DNA of 64,000 nt from Metaphire vulgaris (GCA_018105865.1 CM030868.1:12266805-12330804); one strand, 5' to 3'; numbered from the stretch's first letter, positions 1 through 13,463 are shown. Notes: generated from the sequence alone by a model not told the origin. Numbers and translations: made by a program.

Positions 1-49
1 CTCCCTCCTTCTCTCTCTCTCTCGCCCTCTCTCTCTGTCACTCTCGCCC
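1..49. repeat. CT-rich low-complexity tract
   Basis: The window opens inside a pyrimidine-rich tract made of CTCT and CTCTGTC blocks. It is probably the end of a longer microsatellite beyond the left edge. Confidence 0.7.
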
Positions 50-73
50 TCACTCCTTTTCGATGGCTGCATG

Positions 74-269
74 CAGGGTTATTTCTAGGATTACCAATTT
101 TGGGGGTGTCGGTAAATTCTGGGGTCCACTTGCCAAAAAAGTCTGACAAGCAGAAAAGGTCATCCCATAGCTGAAATTGGGGAAGGGAGTAACCGGAGTA
201 TTGGGAGGGGGCGTCGGTCTCAAATTGGGGGGAGTGCTGGGGATGTTAGGGGGTGTAAAAATATCCGTG
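74..269 (+). mobile_element. Short hAT-like element, family A copy 1
   Basis: The element starts CAGGGTTATTTCTAGG and ends AAAATATCCGTG, and is flanked by GCTGCATG (66-73) and GCTGCATA (270-277), an almost perfect 8-bp target-site duplication. Three related copies lie at 31070-31206, 39166-39349 (inverted) and 51811-51981. It has no coding capacity. Positions 129-165 carry the core motif discussed in the findings, in the orientation CTGACAAGCAGAAAAGG. hAT assignment rests on the 8-bp duplication and the CAGGG terminus. Confidence 0.65.
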
Positions 270-487
270 GCTGCATATCTCGTCGTCCCTTCTCCTTGTA
301 ATCTGTAGATACGCAATTCAACTTCTGATGATAAGAGTGAATTATTTTAAGCAGTCTGAAAAGTGAAATCACAAACTTGCCTCACTGACTTTCACTCGAT
401 TCCGAAGTCTACGTATTAATGGCTGACATATTAATTGACATGCTTTTCTAATCAATGGCCTAATTCTCGTTCAACGTTGAGGCGTTT

Positions 488-489
<2 letters not shown>

Positions 490-544
<55 letters not shown>
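490..544. repeat. (AAT)n microsatellite
   Basis: About 18 uninterrupted AAT units are visible. Confidence 0.95.
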
Positions 545-545
<1 letters not shown>

Positions 546-970
546 CACTTCTGTAGCACCAGTTCTAATACGTAAGGGTATCAATCGATGGTATTTCAAA
601 TCCATCCGCAAAAGACCACGTCATTCCAGAGATCAGTCAGAGGAAGACAGCAAGACAGTTAGACAGACTATGGAGGAAATGCTAATTGGAAGAGATGTGT
701 CTTAAGCCTAGATCTGAAAATGCTCAGTTTATTGGAAGATCTGACAACCAGAGGGAAAGAGTTCCAGATTAATAGAAAGTAATTTTCACTGAACAGTTGA
801 CGAGACAATAAGAATGAGTCTATGAATGGCGAATGTTCGCTGACGGCATCCAGAAGACTTTTAGAAATGCAATTCACTTAATTCTTCTGCCTTTCGGTGT
901 CTTTGACACATCAGGGCCTGTCGCTACCCAATGCGATTGAGACGTTGCGCGATCAATGGAAAACATATCG

Positions 971-1026
<56 letters not shown>

Positions 1027-1149
1027 CTCTCATCTGCTTCAGAGAAGCGTTAAGATGACTGACAAAGATACGTCACAATCGATGCACGATACGTCATCGA
1101 ATGTCACCAGAATACAAGTGACGCTGACAGGAAGAAGACGTAGAGACAT

Positions 1150-1186
<37 letters not shown>

Positions 1187-1774
1187 GATTGGGTGCGACT
1201 ATATTGTCGCAGAGACATATCCAGTCATCCATTCATCTTTTCCATCTTCGTCGTTTTCTCACTGAAATGAAGATGTCGGATGTGGCAGCCGACAGTTGGC
1301 ATAACGGAAGCAGTCCTCAGAGGAGAATGAGGAAGAGGAGAGGAGGAGAGGAGGAAGAGGAGCAGGAGGAGTAGGAGGAGGGAGGAGGAGGAGAAGGAGG
1401 AGGATCTCGCAGTCGTCTGTCCCTCAGATCCCGGAGATAAAGTCTGATTTAGACTCCGGTCGACGAGAAAAAGACCACAAATAACCGTAGGTTTCTCTCT
1501 CTCAAATACCAGTAGATTCAATTTTTCAACGTTAGAACGTGATTCTGATTGAGAATGTCTGCAGATAAATCTCCTGTTCGGGACTGATCCGAGGTGTTTT
1601 CTGTCACTCAGGACAGAACTGACGGAGTCACGGAATCGCAGTTGTACGTCACTCACGTCACCAGAACACTATTCCGAACATTCACAATTGTCGCTGAAAA
1701 CGTTGTTGGCATAGCAACACAAGACGTTGAACTCGCTCAAGGTAACACAATCACTCAGGTATCCATGTGAAAGT

Positions 1775-1817
1775 TTCTCTCTCTGTCTCTCTGTCTCTGT
1801 CTCTGTCTCTGTCTCTG

Positions 1818-1901
<84 letters not shown>
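1775..1901. repeat. Compound (CTGT)n(CT)n microsatellite
   Basis: A CTCTGT-repeat block passes directly into a pure CT run, which suggests that one block grew from an interrupted version of the other. Confidence 0.9.
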
Positions 1902-1902
<1 letters not shown>

Positions 1903-2220
1903 TCTTCGGCGTCCATTGACGCACTGCCATCTCTTCATTCTCTGGAAAATAATAGACAATTGCTGTTTAGTACACAGTTAATTTTTTCCATAGCGCTTTT
2001 AACTTCTTCGATGGAATTCTCTGCAGGAGACGTCTCTCGTGCGCCATTCTTATATTGGAAGATAATCTCCTCTTTCGACTTTTACGACCAGTTTAGACGA
2101 TTTCGTTCAAAGCGTAAGTAAGTAAATCTGCGACCACAACAAATCAAGCAGTGCTTAGGCGAGAAGTCGGTTTGTTCTTCAAAGCGAACGAGTTTAAACG
2201 GTCTCTCACTCTTTGTCTCT

Positions 2221-2330
2221 GTCTCTGTCTCTGTCTTGGTCACTCTCTTTCTCGCTGTCTCTGTCTCTGTCTTGGTCACTCTCTTTCTCACTGTCTCTGT
2301 CTCTGTCTTGGTCACTCTCTTTCTCACTCA
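2221..2330. repeat. 36-bp minisatellite, three units
   Basis: The unit begins GTCTCTGTCTCTGTC, followed by TTGGTCACTCTC and TTTCTCACT. It occurs three times head to tail with very few differences. Confidence 0.85.
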
Positions 2331-2606
2331 ATCTCTCTGCACCGGATATTAAGACAATTAAGCAAATCGCTCAGTGAGGTCATCGCCAGCTGAGGACTGC
2401 ATTTAGAACCGAGGAAACATAAGAACTGGACTCGGAGAGAGAGAGACAGAGAGACAGAGAGACAGAGAGAGAGAGAGAGAGACAGAGAGACAGAGAGACA
2501 GAGACAGAGCTAGAGAGTGACAAAGACAGAGACAGAGATATTCATTTCCTTGCAGCAACGCTCAAACGACTGTTTTATCGCCCTCCGTAGATGGCACCAT
2601 TTGTAC

Positions 2607-2650
<44 letters not shown>

Positions 2651-3103
2651 CAGAGAGAGAGAGACAGCTGTTGCCTCTGGAGAAGCGTATCTTAGCTTTA
2701 CGCTGTATTCTCTGAGTGCTGTCTTGATGTCTTGATGTCTTGATGACTTTCTTCCACAGATTTCAGAAAAGAACCGAACGAACCTCTGGCTGACGCCTCC
2801 GTCAGGCATGACGTCATGCAGTCACGTAACCTGACGAGTGACGTCATAGGACAGGCGCACCGAAAGAAGACTTCTGTCGGCGGTCGACAGAGGGCGACGT
2901 CGCGTCATTCAGCCTCGTCTCCGTTCTCCAATAGTTTGGCGGTCACGTGGTCTTCGGCCTTGACCTTCGTTGATACGACCTTCTTTGCTCTGTCTGTGAT
3001 CCATGGCTGCCGTTGTTGAGACGTCCAGCGATTTCTTAAGAGTAAAAACTAAATCGTAAAAGAATTTAAGCGATTTAAATGTAAATTTCTAAGTTCCTCG
3101 ACG

Positions 3104-3285
3104 CAGGGACGTAGCCAGGCATGGGCAGGATTTTGGGTTGGGGGGATGGGGGGGGCTGAAGCCCAAGATTCACTGCCCTATCTTCTTTTGAGCCCGCAAC
3201 GCCACTTGGACTTGCATTCATTTGGGAGGGCTAGCTTCAGGCTGGGGGCTTGAGCCTCCCAAGCCCATTCCTGGCTACGCCCCTG
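3104..3285. mobile_element. hAT-like MITE with perfect 8-bp target duplication
   Basis: The 182-bp element has termini CAGGGACGTAGCCAGG and CCTGGCTACGCCCCTG. It is flanked on both sides by CCTCGACG (3096-3103 and 3286-3293). The perfect 8-bp duplication and inverted ends indicate transposition of the hAT type. Relatives with GTGGCGTAGCC ends lie at 10413, 47780 and 52384. Confidence 0.85.
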
Positions 3286-3880
3286 CCTCGACGATGCGAC
3301 GGTTGGCTTCAGTTAATTCTGATCATTGGATTTCTCTGAATTAAATCCGATTTATTAATCTCCTCTGGGTTTTCTCTTGAAAAAGGAAATGTCGGTGACT
3401 TGAAACAGTTTGAAATAATTTATCCTCGTCTTTTAAGGCTGTCCATTAATTATCTGTTGTTTTGCAAGAATTTTTGAGGCAATTTTGACCCATCGTCATT
3501 CGACGCTTGAAGAAAGTCAGCAACTGTCAATTAAGAATTCAGTTAATATCCCCATGATTCTTAAAAAATCTTTTCATTCCCAGATCAATGACAATGGTCC
3601 CAATAACAATTAATAATATTTTTATTAGAAATGATGACCATTTATTCCCTTTTTGCTCGTCGGGTGTCAAAATGTGATGGTTATGACCTTTATGCCATGC
3701 TTTTTCCATTATAATAAGTAGTATTTCAACGAATTAAAACGAATTTCCAAAGAAAGGTTTAAATTAATTAATTGTAAAAATGAAAAATTTCTTGAATCAA
3801 CAGAGAAAATAAAGATGTCACCTCCACCCTGCCAACAACTGTTGAACTTTTTAAACACCCTCCCCTCAAATTGGTTTTAA
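3286..3880. other. AT-rich non-coding stretch
   Basis: No open frame of note, no RNA gene and no strong repeat is visible. The sequence is AT-rich with short TTAATTAA-like runs. Confidence 0.5.
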
Positions 3881-3889
3881 TTAATTAAT

Positions 3890-4500
3890 GGGGCCCCTTA
3901 AGACTTATCCACGATGGAATGAGTTCTGTTGTTTCCCTAAGGTCGACTCAGCCTTACTCGCTGGCGGTGGTTACTGAGGACATCGTTATTCGACGCAGTT
4001 GAAACGTGGTCAGCGAAGTGTGACAAGAATCTCACATAATATTAATGGATTGGATGACAACTCATCTTGATCTAAACACCTAACCAATTCCGTTTGTCTG
4101 TCTGTCTGTCTTGTAGACTGAACTGCTGAATTCTGTCTCTCAATCAACCATTCGCTTGCGTAGCGAGGGTTGATTGTGACGAACGGCTGAAATATCTGGC
4201 TGGATCGACTCTCTCTCTCGCCGTCTCTCGTCGTCGTCATCGGCGTAATAGTTGTTATCTTGTATTCTCAGCAGAAATATTTCGTCGTCGTCGTCGTCTA
4301 TGCACTGATATTCAACGTCACGTGGCAGAGCAGGCGATATTACAAAGATACTAATGCTGTCTAAATGAATAAATGGGCCTAAATGAAAAAGTTTCTTGAA
4401 TCAGACAGAGAAAATAAAGATGTCACAGAATTCCCAAAGCCACTTGAAAGTTGAAAGAGGTAAACATTTGAAATTTCAAAGAGGTTTTAATTATAATGAT
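3890..4500. repeat. Dispersed repeat C, copy 1
   Basis: Blocks shared in the same order with 62100-62520 include GGAATGAGTTCTGTTGTT, GTCAGCGAAGTGTGA, AATCTCACATAATAT, CAATCAACCATTCGCTT and CTATGCACTGATATTCAACG. A partial copy follows at 4565-5060. Microsatellites sit between the conserved blocks. No coding frame is conserved among the copies, so the element type is unknown. Confidence 0.65.
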
Positions 4501-4564
4501 GAGGCATCATCATATCATCTGATAAATAAAGCTGGACGATGGAGCAGAAGGTCGAGGTTTCAGT

Positions 4565-5060
4565 CCATAAGGTCGACTCAGCCTTACTCGCTAAATGGCG
4601 GTGGTAAACTGAGTTCAGCGTTCATGCGAGAAATATAAAACGTGGGTCTGTTTTAACAATGCGCTGAAGAAAGCCATCTGCCAAACTACCCCAGATTAAT
4701 GGATTGTTCTTCCTCTTAGTCACTGATTGACCGGAGATAAACACCGGAACCCAACGCTCGTCCGTTTGTCTGTCTGTCTGTCTTGTCTCTGTCTGTCTGT
4801 CTGTCTCTCTCTCTCTCCTGCTCCTGCCCCTGGGGTACGTAGCGAGGGTTGATTGTGACGAACGGCTGAAGATAAGGGCCGTGGATCGAGGCACGTGCTT
4901 CGATCGCCGTCGTCGTCGTCATCGGCATAGATAGATCGTTATCTTGAATTCTCAGCAGACGACTGTCGTCGTCTTCGTCGTCAATCTCGTCATCGGTACA
5001 CAGCCGCGTGTCACGTGTCATGACGTCATATGGCAGAGCAGGCGATCACTCCAAAGATAC
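4565..5060. repeat. Dispersed repeat C, copy 2 (partial tandem duplicate)
   Basis: It repeats the blocks AAGGTCGACTCAGCCTTACT, GCGAGGGTTGATTGTGACGA, ATTCTCAGCAGA and GCAGAGCAGGCGAT of the preceding copy, again with CTGT and CGT microsatellites between blocks. This looks like local duplication. Confidence 0.65.
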
Positions 5061-5220
5061 TAATGGTGTGGGACACCTGTTGTCAACTCATGGTCTAAGG
5101 ACACTTAAAAAGCAATCGCTGTGTCCTTCCTCTTAGTCCTTCAGAAGACGGAAAAGGAGACTTCACCTGTCCTTCCTCTTAGTCGACCTCTTAGTCCTTC
5201 CTCTCCCTTCGATTAATTAT

Positions 5221-5272
5221 TGCCAAATATATTATTATTATTTTCATCATCATCATCATCATCATCATCATT

Positions 5273-5305
<33 letters not shown>
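5221..5305. repeat. (ATC)n microsatellite
   Basis: The tract is mostly CAT/ATC units with a few ATT interruptions. Confidence 0.9.
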
Positions 5306-5327
5306 TGACAATTTATATAGCCCTATG

Positions 5328-5610
5328 ACAAGTCCTTCCTCTTAGTCCTTCCTCTTAGTCTTTCCTCTTAGTCCTTCCTCTTAGTCCTTCCTCTTAGTCC
5401 TTCCTCTTAGTCCTTCCTCTTAGTCCTTCCTCTTAGTCCTTCCTCTTAGTCCTTCCTCTTAGTCCTTCCTCTTAGTCCTTCCTCTTAGTCCTTCCTCTTA
5501 GTCCTTCCTCTTAGTCCTTCCTCTTAGTCCTTCCTCTTAGTCCTTCCTCTTAGTCCTTCTTCTTAGTCCTTCCTCTTAGTCCTTCCTCTTAGTCCTTCCT
5601 CTTAGTCCTT
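5328..5610. repeat. 13-bp minisatellite, about 21 units
   Basis: The unit CCTTCCTCTTAGT is repeated head to tail with only two or three substitutions. Isolated units occur just upstream at 5125-5200, so the array probably grew from scattered copies. Confidence 0.95.
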
Positions 5611-6280
5611 TAATTTAAATTTAAACTTTCTTAAATTAATTTCAAATTTTTAACTGTGATATCTAGAATAGGCGTTTGCAGTGCATTTACTTTGAGTCTA
5701 TGAGTCTAAAGCGAAGAGTGCGGCGACTGAAATACATTCGTCTTTAGCAAAACGTCTCCACCGCCTTGTAATCAAAGTTCCAGTCCAATAAACAATCAAC
5801 TCTTCTCCTTCCTCTTCTCCTTCTTCTCCACCTCAGTCTCCTTCTCCTTCTTCGCACTGTTCACCAGCCACTGTTTATTCTAGGCCCTTTTGGGGATTCC
5901 CCCCCCCCAAGTTTGAAAATTCCCTCCCCAAAAAGTCTATATGTTGCATTTGGGATGGAACTTTCTTCTCAAAAAGTGTGACGAGAGGGGGTTTTCTATT
6001 TAGGAGAGGGGAAAAACATAAGGATATAAGGGTATGAGTCATATGACCATATTCAGAAGAGCATTAGAGCATGTGGAGAAGAAGGGGAAGAGGGGAAGAA
6101 AGATAAGGAAGGATGTGCTGACCTTTTTTTGCTCGTCAAGGTTTTTGAGGAGACAAACCTTCTCCCCCCAACATTTCAACCCCCCCATGTCAAGGTGGCC
6201 AGAATAAACACTGTCATCAGCATATTCATTGATGTTTTGTTCATCAGAGTTTACTCATGGAATTATTGCTTCCCCGGCGT
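5611..6280. other. Non-coding stretch with a core-motif element
   Basis: No gene is visible. Around 6118-6150 lies CCTTTTTTGCTCGTCAAGG, a variant of the core motif found in several MITEs. The surrounding 5885-6190, with runs of C and CCCCAAAAAGTCT, may be an eroded element of that kind. Confidence 0.4.
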
Positions 6281-6284
6281 GACA

Positions 6285-6385
6285 ATCGTCCCCTCCTCCT
6301 CCTCCTCCTCCTTTTCCTCCTCCTTCTCCTCCTTTTCCTCCTCCTCCTCCTCCTTCTCCTCCTTTTCCTCCTCCTTCTCCGCCTT
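6285..6385. repeat. (CCT)n-rich tract
   Basis: Polypyrimidine TCC/TTCTCC repeats give spurious Ser- or Glu-rich frames on the two strands. Confidence 0.85.
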
Positions 6386-6780
6386 GGAGTGACTTTTTTC
6401 ATCCGTCTTTCCATGATTTCGCGGTTTGAGTGATTTTTGTAGCGCCTCCAAGTGGTCTCAAAGTAGTTCCGTTAGGGGAAACAGCGAAATTCTTCGATCG
6501 TTGTTTTGCCTTCTTATTGATCGGAATGAATCTTCGATTCTCTTGATCTTGTGTTTACATTCTGAGATCAGAAGACGGAAAACAATTGACTTAATTCGCG
6601 ATGGATCAGCGCTTTAACGTCGTCTATTTCATTATAACCAGATTTTCAATTATTGGAAAATTTCTTTCGCATTTGACTAAACTCAGACAGCCGACCAGCC
6701 TTGAGTGTTGTAATTCTTCTGCATTTCCCTCTCAATCATACTTATTCCTATCCGAAATTTAAGCAACGAAGGAGGCGTGT

Positions 6781-6833
<53 letters not shown>
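6781..6833. repeat. (GA)n microsatellite
   Basis: A pure GA run about 260 bp upstream of the first receptor exon. Confidence 0.95.
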
Positions 6834-6836
<3 letters not shown>

Positions 6837-7093
6837 GCGATTAAAACTTCCTATTACTCGGTCTTGGACATGGCATTGGAACTGTACATAAATCTAGAAT
6901 ATAGGTCTAAGCCTAAACCGCTAGCTGGCGCTACACAAAGGCTGTCACGTGGGGGGTGGAGCGTCGTCTGCATGTGTGCGGGCGATGACGTAGCTTCGTC
7001 GTCTTCTTCGATTCGCTCTTTTTGACGGCGACGCTCTCGAACAGAACGCAGCGAATATCGTGGCGCTATAGAAGCGCTTCGGTTTTGGGAGAA

Positions 7094-7202
7094 ATGGCGT
7101 TCGACCGATCATTCGAAGGAAACGATCTTCTGAGGAAAGCAGAGACCGAATGTCTGAGGGAAATAGACGCTGTCAATGGACGAAGACCAGAAGACAACGA
7201 CG
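7094..7202 (+). CDS. Class B receptor exon 1 (start, first ectodomain cysteine)
   Basis: The start codon at 7094 sits in GAGAAATGGC, a good eukaryotic context. The 36 codons read MAFDRSFEGNDLLRK and then ETECLREI, the expected first cysteine of the hormone-receptor domain. The donor G|GTATAG leaves phase 1, which matches the next exon. No hydrophobic signal peptide is encoded, so a further upstream start or an atypical N-terminus is possible. A CT microsatellite begins 14 bases after the donor. Confidence 0.6.
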
Positions 7203-7214
7203 GTATAGAGTTCA

Positions 7215-7269
<55 letters not shown>

Positions 7270-8550
7270 CAACACTTTCCTTCTTTAAGCATTTGAGTTT
7301 GGCCTTTATCTGAATTCTTATCCGATGCAAAGCAAGATAACGCCTATCTGAATCCATCGGATTAGGCTATAGGCCGATGATAATATCTAACAATAAAATG
7401 AATAATAACCAGTTCAGCAGAGGGCCCGGCGAGCAGTCTTTCATTTATAATAAACGGCTGAAAAAAAATAAGAAGAAAAAAAGGCCGTCAAGAAAAAATT
7501 ATGACTTTAGTCTTCTGCACTCCGTTTATTACTCCGTCTTTGCTCGACATCTTAATTATGTGAAATTTACTTCCAGACATTATGCAATGTGCGGCCCTCG
7601 AAGCCCTTTTGTGCGGCCCCCGACTTGGAAAGATATTCTTGACCTCACTTATCTCAGGAGAAAATGTGCTTCAAAGATTCTTTAGTTTGAAAACTTAAAT
7701 TCTTGCATTTTTGCATTACAATAATAGAGAGCAAATTACATATCATCTCATAAAACATAATGACTTGAAAACTAATAATAAATAATAATAATAATAATTG
7801 TTTAATTACCCGTCATAATTTCCCTTGTCTCAAGAAATAATAATATTGCTGATTAGACATTTTGTTGGAATTTGAAAGGTTTAATGGTTGTTCTAACATG
7901 AAACTGCACATAGGCCCCTACTCCATTCACGTTTGATCCGAATGACTAATGACATTACTACTTAGAACTACTAAAATAGATGATGAACTTGCACAATCAC
8001 ATGATAAACTTATTCCAGCTGAATTTTGGCAACTGTTAATCAGTACTCCTATCCCACACTTAAGATGGCAGCAAACAAACTGCTTTGTATGGTTGGGAGT
8101 ACTTATTGCTGAACAGTTGTTCTCACTACTTGTAAAGAACAAACTTAGAAATAGACTCACTCAAGACTTGGTATGTCTACAGTTACTGTCCACGTTACGA
8201 CAGCATACAGTGCACTGGTCTGGTGTCTGAAAACTACTAAATAAAAATGTTCTTATTTATTACCATTACATGATGACTATTCATGACACTTTGTTTTAAC
8301 TGCTATATACTTGTGAGTTTCTTGATCTACATTCTAATATTGTACATTCAAGTATATTTTATAATAATAATTACTTGGGCCTACACAGCACTACTATAAA
8401 ACGTTATGGTAAAGTCGTTTTGAGACTACTTAAAAATGTAGGCCTAATTCTAAATGTCGAAAAAAATTGTGCGGCCCTCGGCTTTCTGCTATAAAAACTA
8501 CACTGCATTATGCAACCTCAGGAGAAAAGTACTATAAAGACATTTCATCT

Positions 8551-8614
<64 letters not shown>

Positions 8615-8656
8615 TAATAACAATAATAATAATAATAATAATAATAATACTACTAT

Positions 8657-8688
<32 letters not shown>

Positions 8689-8801
8689 TTATTACTACTA
8701 CTACTCATCACTACTCTACTACTACAACAACCATTACTATCATACTACTCGTCATTATACTACTACTATCAATATACTACTAATAATAATAATAATTATT
8801 A

Positions 8802-8847
<46 letters not shown>

Positions 8848-9595
8848 CATCATCATCATCATCAAGCACCATCATCATCATCATCGTCGTCATTATCATC
8901 ATCAGCGTCATTGATCATCATCATAATCATAATCGTCGTCTTCGTAGCAGTAGCGTCATTTCACACTTTTCTTGGGGGCGAGATAAATTTTTGCAAATTT
9001 TTTTGCAAATTTTAGGCAATTTTTTGCTAATTTTTGCAATTTTGGGGAATTTTTTGTCCAATTTTGGCAAATTTGGAATTTAAAAACATATTTTTTGGCA
9101 AATTTTTGTCAATTTTTGCGATATTTTGCACATTAATACATTATGGATTATTTTTGTCGTTTCCTTGGGGGCCCCAGCCCCCCCCCCGCCAAATGACGCC
9201 CCTGCTTCGTTGTCACCGTGTTTTGCCTTGTTGTTAGTTATCGACCTTTGAAGCCTGTCCCTATGTCTTAGCTGCAACAGTTAATAAGCAGGTTTTACTT
9301 TCTCTGTTTCCTCTAATTTGTAACTGTGTTTGCCCTGAGCGTTATGTGAGATGAAGAGGAGGATGAGGAGAGTGGAGGGGGGGGGATGGGTGACGTCGAG
9401 ACCTTCCACTCGTAAAATATACAACTGATTAGAGAAGAAGTCGCCATAAATTATTCTCTTTGCGTAGAGAAAAGAAGAATTGCTCTTCCCAGTAAATTAG
9501 ACCGACACTGGAGATCTGTCCGTAGAAGTTTTTTTCTCTGGCTCTTTTCTGATTTGAACCGCAGACTAATCAGTCGCTGTTTACCGATCAGTTCA

Positions 9596-9633
<38 letters not shown>

Positions 9634-9734
9634 AGTTCACCTACGCGCAGCACTCGAAAAACAGTTTCAGCATTTCGTCACCTTTGACCTTTCAGTTGGT
9701 TTCAACGGTGAAATATCTCGATGAACATCGAAGC

Positions 9735-9766
<32 letters not shown>

Positions 9767-11126
9767 CATCACACAACAGAAGGCACCTAAAAGGGAAAGC
9801 ACGCAGCCAGCAAATGGCCAAGGACAGATCTGTGGAATTATTATTGTGTCCAACTAAAAGTATACGACTTTCGATGTGACGACAACACGAGATGCTTTCT
9901 TTATTTGATTATTCAGATAATTAGGGAAAATCAACGTCTGAATTTAGAACCGTTGCGAAGAATACCGCTCTGGATTCGACGCCAATCAGGGCAATTGGTC
10001 GGTGAACAGATGTTTTACGACAACAAAAGCTCAGCAAAACAACAAACAGCAAACTGCAGCAAAACTACGAACAACAGTATTGACGTGTTTTGTTCTTTTG
10101 CGGAAGTGTTTGCTCGGCGGTTGAAGTAGGAGCATTCCACGACACCTGTCGACGAAAGAGAGAACGAGAAACCCTCAACGAACGAAGTTCTTCGCTCTCT
10201 CTGCTCAGCGCTTCTCGTGGAGGCGGAGGAGAAGGAGGAGAAGGAGAAGATGGAGGAGGAGGAGGAGGAGGACAGGAGTCAAGGATCGTCGGAAACATTG
10301 TTGTATTGGAACAGACATTTTCAAATAACAGAGAAATGAAGAGATGCTATAAGCCACACGAGAGCAGAGGAGAGCAGAGGAGAGCAGAGGAGAGCAGGGG
10401 AGAGCAGGGGAGCAGTGGCGTAGCCAGGATTTCAGAATAGGGGCAATTCGACGTTTTTCGGCCAAAAATCTTGACAAGCGAAAAAGGTTGTAGTCGCAAA
10501 CGCTTTAAAGTCTGCTGTCTTCAAGCATCTTGTGCGTTTTACTCGATCTAAAACTGCTCCCACCCCCACCCCACCCCCTAAGTGCTCACCTGTTTTGGAC
10601 GGTCCAGCCGCCGCCCCGTGGCTGCGCCGATGCAGGGAAGAGCAGTAGGGAAGAGCAGAGGAGTGTGTAACTGAGGCATAGACAGTGTCGAAGTGGTCGA
10701 GAGATCATCCAATTGACCTTTCATTCATCTCTCAGTTCTGCTTCTGCTCTGACTCCACGACTCACAAAGACCCAGAAGCAAAAGCGATTTATAAGTCAGG
10801 GGATCATATTCCCCATCAGCAGCAGCAGCAGCAGCTGATGCTGAGACAGTCCCTGCCATCGTGTCGTCTCTTCTGCTGCTGCTGCTGCTGCTGCTGCAGC
10901 TGCTGCGAGCGAAATCTTCAGTCGAATGACAGTGCACTTCAGTCGACGGGAGTTACGACGTGCATTGGGAGTGCCATTTGATATTTTTGCACTCCTTTCG
11001 TCGGTCAAAACGTTTCCTAAAATGTTGAACTGCTTCCGCTGACAGAAACAATCAGTGTCAACAGAGTTCCGCGGAAGATAAGTGCGCACTTTGGCCGCAC
11101 AACGCATCTCCAAGATGCCCAATCGA

Positions 11127-11165
<39 letters not shown>

Positions 11166-12224
11166 CGACGACGACGATGTCACATCAAAGGACGAACCGC
11201 TTCGCGTCGTTCCAAATGTTTCACTTCAGAGATCTTCATCGAATCGTTAGCGACCAAAGCGAAGAGAGCAACAATCATTATTGCAGGTCTTAATTAATAA
11301 TAATTCACGAAAGGAATTCAGGCAAATGGAGTCAGTAGAGTTGTCTCTGTCTTCGACGCTAAGGACTTAAAGGACTCTGTTGTTGCGTTTTGCAGGCGAA
11401 CTGTTCTGTTCGGCGTTCTGGGACGGATGGGGATGCTGGAACGTGACCGCCGCTGGAGCTAGGGCCTTCATCCCCTGTCCTCCGCACAGAGCTGGGTTCG
11501 ATCCCCGATGTAAGTCATAATTAGTCAATCAACAGACGTCATCAGAGGGTTAATAATTCTATCTAGGGCTGCTGTTTATCTGGCTGGCTGTTAACCCCAA
11601 CAAGTCCTGACGTTTTCTCCTGGTTTTGTGGGTGATAGTGAATTTCCAAAGCGCTGCTCCAAGACCAGTCACAAAATCTCACGAGACTTTCTACCATTTT
11701 GAGATTTTCTACCATTTAACCTGTTGTGAAAGTCTTCATCAGCTGACCGAGGGACAATTCCAGAATTCTTATTTAGTCTGTGAATTTCTGCGATGTGAAA
11801 TCGCTAATACACCCTCCTCTTTGCCGCCCCAGGTAGGACTATGACTACAGAATTCTTCTTTCTACTTCGTCAAGTAAATAAGTCAATAAATCGCCTTGAG
11901 CAAAGTCTGGTATCTGTGCTTATGTGCAGTGTAGGCCTATATACAGTATGAGGTTCTCTTTGTGTCAGTTGTTATCTAAAGAGTGATGTTTTCCAGTGAG
12001 TGCTTATCGAGATTGCAACCCTGACGGAACATGGTGGGAAAATCCCATCACGAAGAATATCTGGGCGAACTACACCACGTGCATTAATGTCATGGACCTG
12101 GAGGTAGGCTGCGAACGAAACCGTTAATATATGAAAAAGATAACAGAAACTGGAATCTGTCTAAATCACAAACGAGGAAAAAACCTCTGTCACTCTGTTA
12201 ACTCAGTCCAAGTTCAACGAATTC

Positions 12225-12319
<95 letters not shown>

Positions 12320-12342
12320 CTGTCTGTGTGTGTTTGGTCTCT

Positions 12343-12388
<46 letters not shown>

Positions 12389-13422
12389 GGCCTTCTTACA
12401 TCTATAGCGTTACGTTTGGTTAGGAGAGTTTTTTCTAGTTGTTGACTGTTGTTGCTGGATTATTTGAGGCAGATGAATTTTTCTTGTTTGCTTAGAAGAG
12501 CAGACGCGTCATCTTAATCTACATCGTTGGTTACAGTGTGTCAATGGTCTTTCTCATCGCTTCCATCGTCATCTTCGTCTTCTTCAGAAGGTAGACATCA
12601 ACAACAACAACAACAACAATTCTCTCACCTGTCAATGTTATTAAGAATGCTGGGGGCACGAGTGGGGTGGGGTGGGGGTCAGAGGGGGCCGTCCTTTGAT
12701 TTTTCGAAAAATCTGACAAAGCAGAAACGGTCATCAACACTTTTTTACCAATTGCTTGTATATTTTCGACAAAATTTGAAAAAAATCGTGTAACTTTTAA
12801 ACTTTTTTAAGGGCTGTCCGACTGTTACAGACTTTTCATCAAATTGTTGGGGGCCTGTGACTGCTCTGCCCACGCAGGGGCCAGGAAATTCTGTCGACGG
12901 TTGTGCTGTGACTGTTGTAGACAGTTGACCTGCGATCGAGTGACCATCCACCAGCATCTCTTCTCCTCCTTCATCCTCAACGGCATCGTCTGGATCCTCT
13001 ACTACGTCCTCGCTGCTCTCAACGCCCAAGTGATCGCCTCTAATCCGGTCAGTCAGTCGGTCTTCGCCAGCAACGGACTCGACAGGACAACGCTATGTAA
13101 TGTAGCATTTAATGTAATGTAATGCAACATTTAAAACGCCAAACGCATTCGTGTTCTGCAAGAAATGCGTATAGGACTTATCTTGCGAGTTATGATCTAC
13201 AAGGTGGCGCAAAAAACCGGACTATATTAAATGCAAACCTAAATGTGACTAGTCCGGGTTTTTTGCGCCATTTAGCGTATTTAGACATCTCTCTTTGTTC
13301 ATCAGAGCGTCGACGTTAACCCTAAGGAGTCGGAGATTTTTATCCCAGTGAAATGTTTTTCGTTTCAACATTGGGTTTAGTTTAAGCTCCCTCTGGAATT
13401 TCTATCTTCCTCCATTCGGTGT

Positions 13423-13463
<41 letters not shown>

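Larger units (their letters stand above)
278..3095. other. Gene-free stretch rich in simple repeats
   Basis: No exon could be supported here. It holds (AAT)n at 490-544, (GA)n at 975-1024, (ACAG)n at 1150-1187, AGG-rich DNA at 1325-1405, (CTGT)n/(CT)n at 1775-1901, a 36-bp tandem repeat at 2221-2330, and (GA)n/(GACA)n at 2437-2520 and 2611-2660. Long Arg-Glu or Ser-Leu reading frames are translations of the microsatellites. Positions 2790-2990 are unique, GC-richer sequence with no recognisable product. Confidence 0.6.

Noticed and set aside
956..1270. Arg-Glu-repeat open frame of 104 codons
   Set aside because: It is the translation of (GA)n and (ACAG)n microsatellites, with no homology or splice logic.
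5328..5610. Tandem array considered as a CRISPR array
   Set aside because: 13-bp units with no spacers, in a eukaryotic genome; it is a minisatellite.
7022..7093. Upstream in-frame extension of class B exon 1
   Set aside because: It has no ATG and no acceptor of convincing strength; the first ATG is at 7094.
8467..9015. 182-codon frame of Ile, Leu and Tyr runs
   Set aside because: A product of the AAT/ACT/ATT/ATC microsatellite.
11485..11510. GGTTCGATCCC resembling a tRNA T-arm
   Set aside because: It lies inside a class B receptor exon and encodes GFDP; no cloverleaf surrounds it.
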